A stretch of DNA of 34,583 nucleotides, taken from assembly GCA_031291715.1 (NCBI GenBank), contig JARLIN010000331.1:1-34583 (forward strand), in the 5' to 3' direction. A program made the translations under genes and the position numbers. Of this stretch, positions 34,256 to 34,583 are shown piece by piece; the first letter of the stretch is position 1, and every line of letters begins with the position of its first letter. The notes under the pieces are model-generated. The model had not been told where the DNA came from, made no database searches, and saw only the letters and a program-made list of their open reading frames with translations. The DNA is from Rhodopila sp. GTDB lineage: Bacteria > Pseudomonadota > Alphaproteobacteria > Acetobacterales > Acetobacteraceae.

Positions 34256-34583
34256 ATGGACAACAGAACCACACGCGGCACCAAAAGGGGTGTGCAGTCC
34301 ACCCTGCTGGATCCCGCGATCCTGCTGCCTGCGATCGGGCAGTCCTTCCGCAAGCTTGATCCGCGGCTGATGATCCGCAACCCGGTGATGTTCGTCGTCG
34401 AGGTTGTGGCGACCCTCACCACGCTGATCTTCCTGCGCGACGTGGCGACGCACGGGCCGAACGTCGGCTTCACCTTCCAGATCATCCTCTGGCTGTGGAT
34501 CACCGTGCTGTTCGCCAACTTCGCCGAAGCCGTGGCGGAAGGCCGCGGCAAGGCGCAGGCGGCGACCCTGCGGCGGGCACGCA
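34256..34583 (+). CDS. kdpB: Potassium-transporting ATPase, ATP-binding subunit B (5' part)
   Basis: The gene is cut by the right edge; 109 codons are visible and no stop is reached. The start MDNRTTRGTKRGVQSTLLDP leads to AIGQSFRKLDPRLMIRNPVM, the first membrane pair (FVVEVVATLTTLIFLRD and FQIILWLWITVLFANFAEAV), and AEGRGKAQAATLRRAR. All are typical of the KdpB N-terminus. KdpB is the P-type ATPase that energises KdpA; its DKTGT phosphorylation site lies beyond the window. ATG 34256 is two bases after the kdpA stop. Confidence 0.93.
   Translation, partial: MDNRTTRGTKRGVQSTLLDPAILLPAIGQSFRKLDPRLMIRNPVMFVVEVVATLTTLIFLRDVATHGPNVGFTFQIILWLWITVLFANFAEAVAEGRGKAQAATLRRAR

Overview
The window is GC-rich, densely packed DNA that fits an alphaproteobacterium, most plausibly an acetic-acid-bacterium relative (Acetobacteraceae or neighbours). 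The pointers are the end of a hopanoid gene (hpnH), a pyruvate dehydrogenase E1-beta with a fused lipoyl domain (typical of alphaproteobacteria), a trpG-trpD-trpC-moaC string, and secreted spore-coat-U type pilins. The family assignment is inference; no rRNA or tRNA gene was seen to anchor it.

Left part (1-7.5 kb): 3' end of hpnH; a convergent pair of small BrnA/DUF4415-like proteins; a thiamine-diphosphate enzyme of the acetolactate-synthase type on the minus strand; a small Spy/CpxP-like periplasmic protein; then a catabolic group of CoA-transferase subunits (pcaI/pcaJ type) followed by an acyl-CoA dehydrogenase. It ends in a decayed acyltransferase-3 gene on the minus strand.

Middle part (7.5-25 kb): a compact chaperone-usher operon (SCPU pilin, chaperone, usher, SCPU tip-like subunit) bracketed by two diverged direct copies of a roughly 135-bp segment that carries the start region of the broken acyltransferase. 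Then folK, a NYN-domain nuclease, a family 5 uracil-DNA glycosylase, a 128-bp MITE-like palindromic element whose CTAG ends provide the stop codons of both flanking genes, and an overlapping gpx/molybdopterin-oxidoreductase pair. A small basic protein and an ADP-ribosyltransferase-like protein follow, in one frame separated by a single TAG; this is the best candidate for an undescribed toxin-antitoxin-like module. Next come trpGDC-moaC, a frameshifted AbiEii-type nucleotidyltransferase with a small partner, an SGNH-like protein in lower-GC DNA, a DHA2-type MFS exporter and a polysaccharide deacetylase.

Right part (25-34.6 kb): pdhA-pdhB-pdhC, an antisense GIY-YIG gene lying between perfect 37-nt inverted repeats, then a GNAT acetyltransferase overlapping lpd. 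This supplies all four pyruvate dehydrogenase polypeptides. The window closes with the start of a kdp potassium-pump operon (27-aa membrane peptide, kdpF, kdpA, start of kdpB).

Several intergenic gaps hold dispersed palindromic repeats of REP/BIME type, and a second, unrelated intergenic repeat occurs twice. Together with the pseudogenes and the MITE-like element, these mark the gaps between housekeeping operons as the plastic part of the window.
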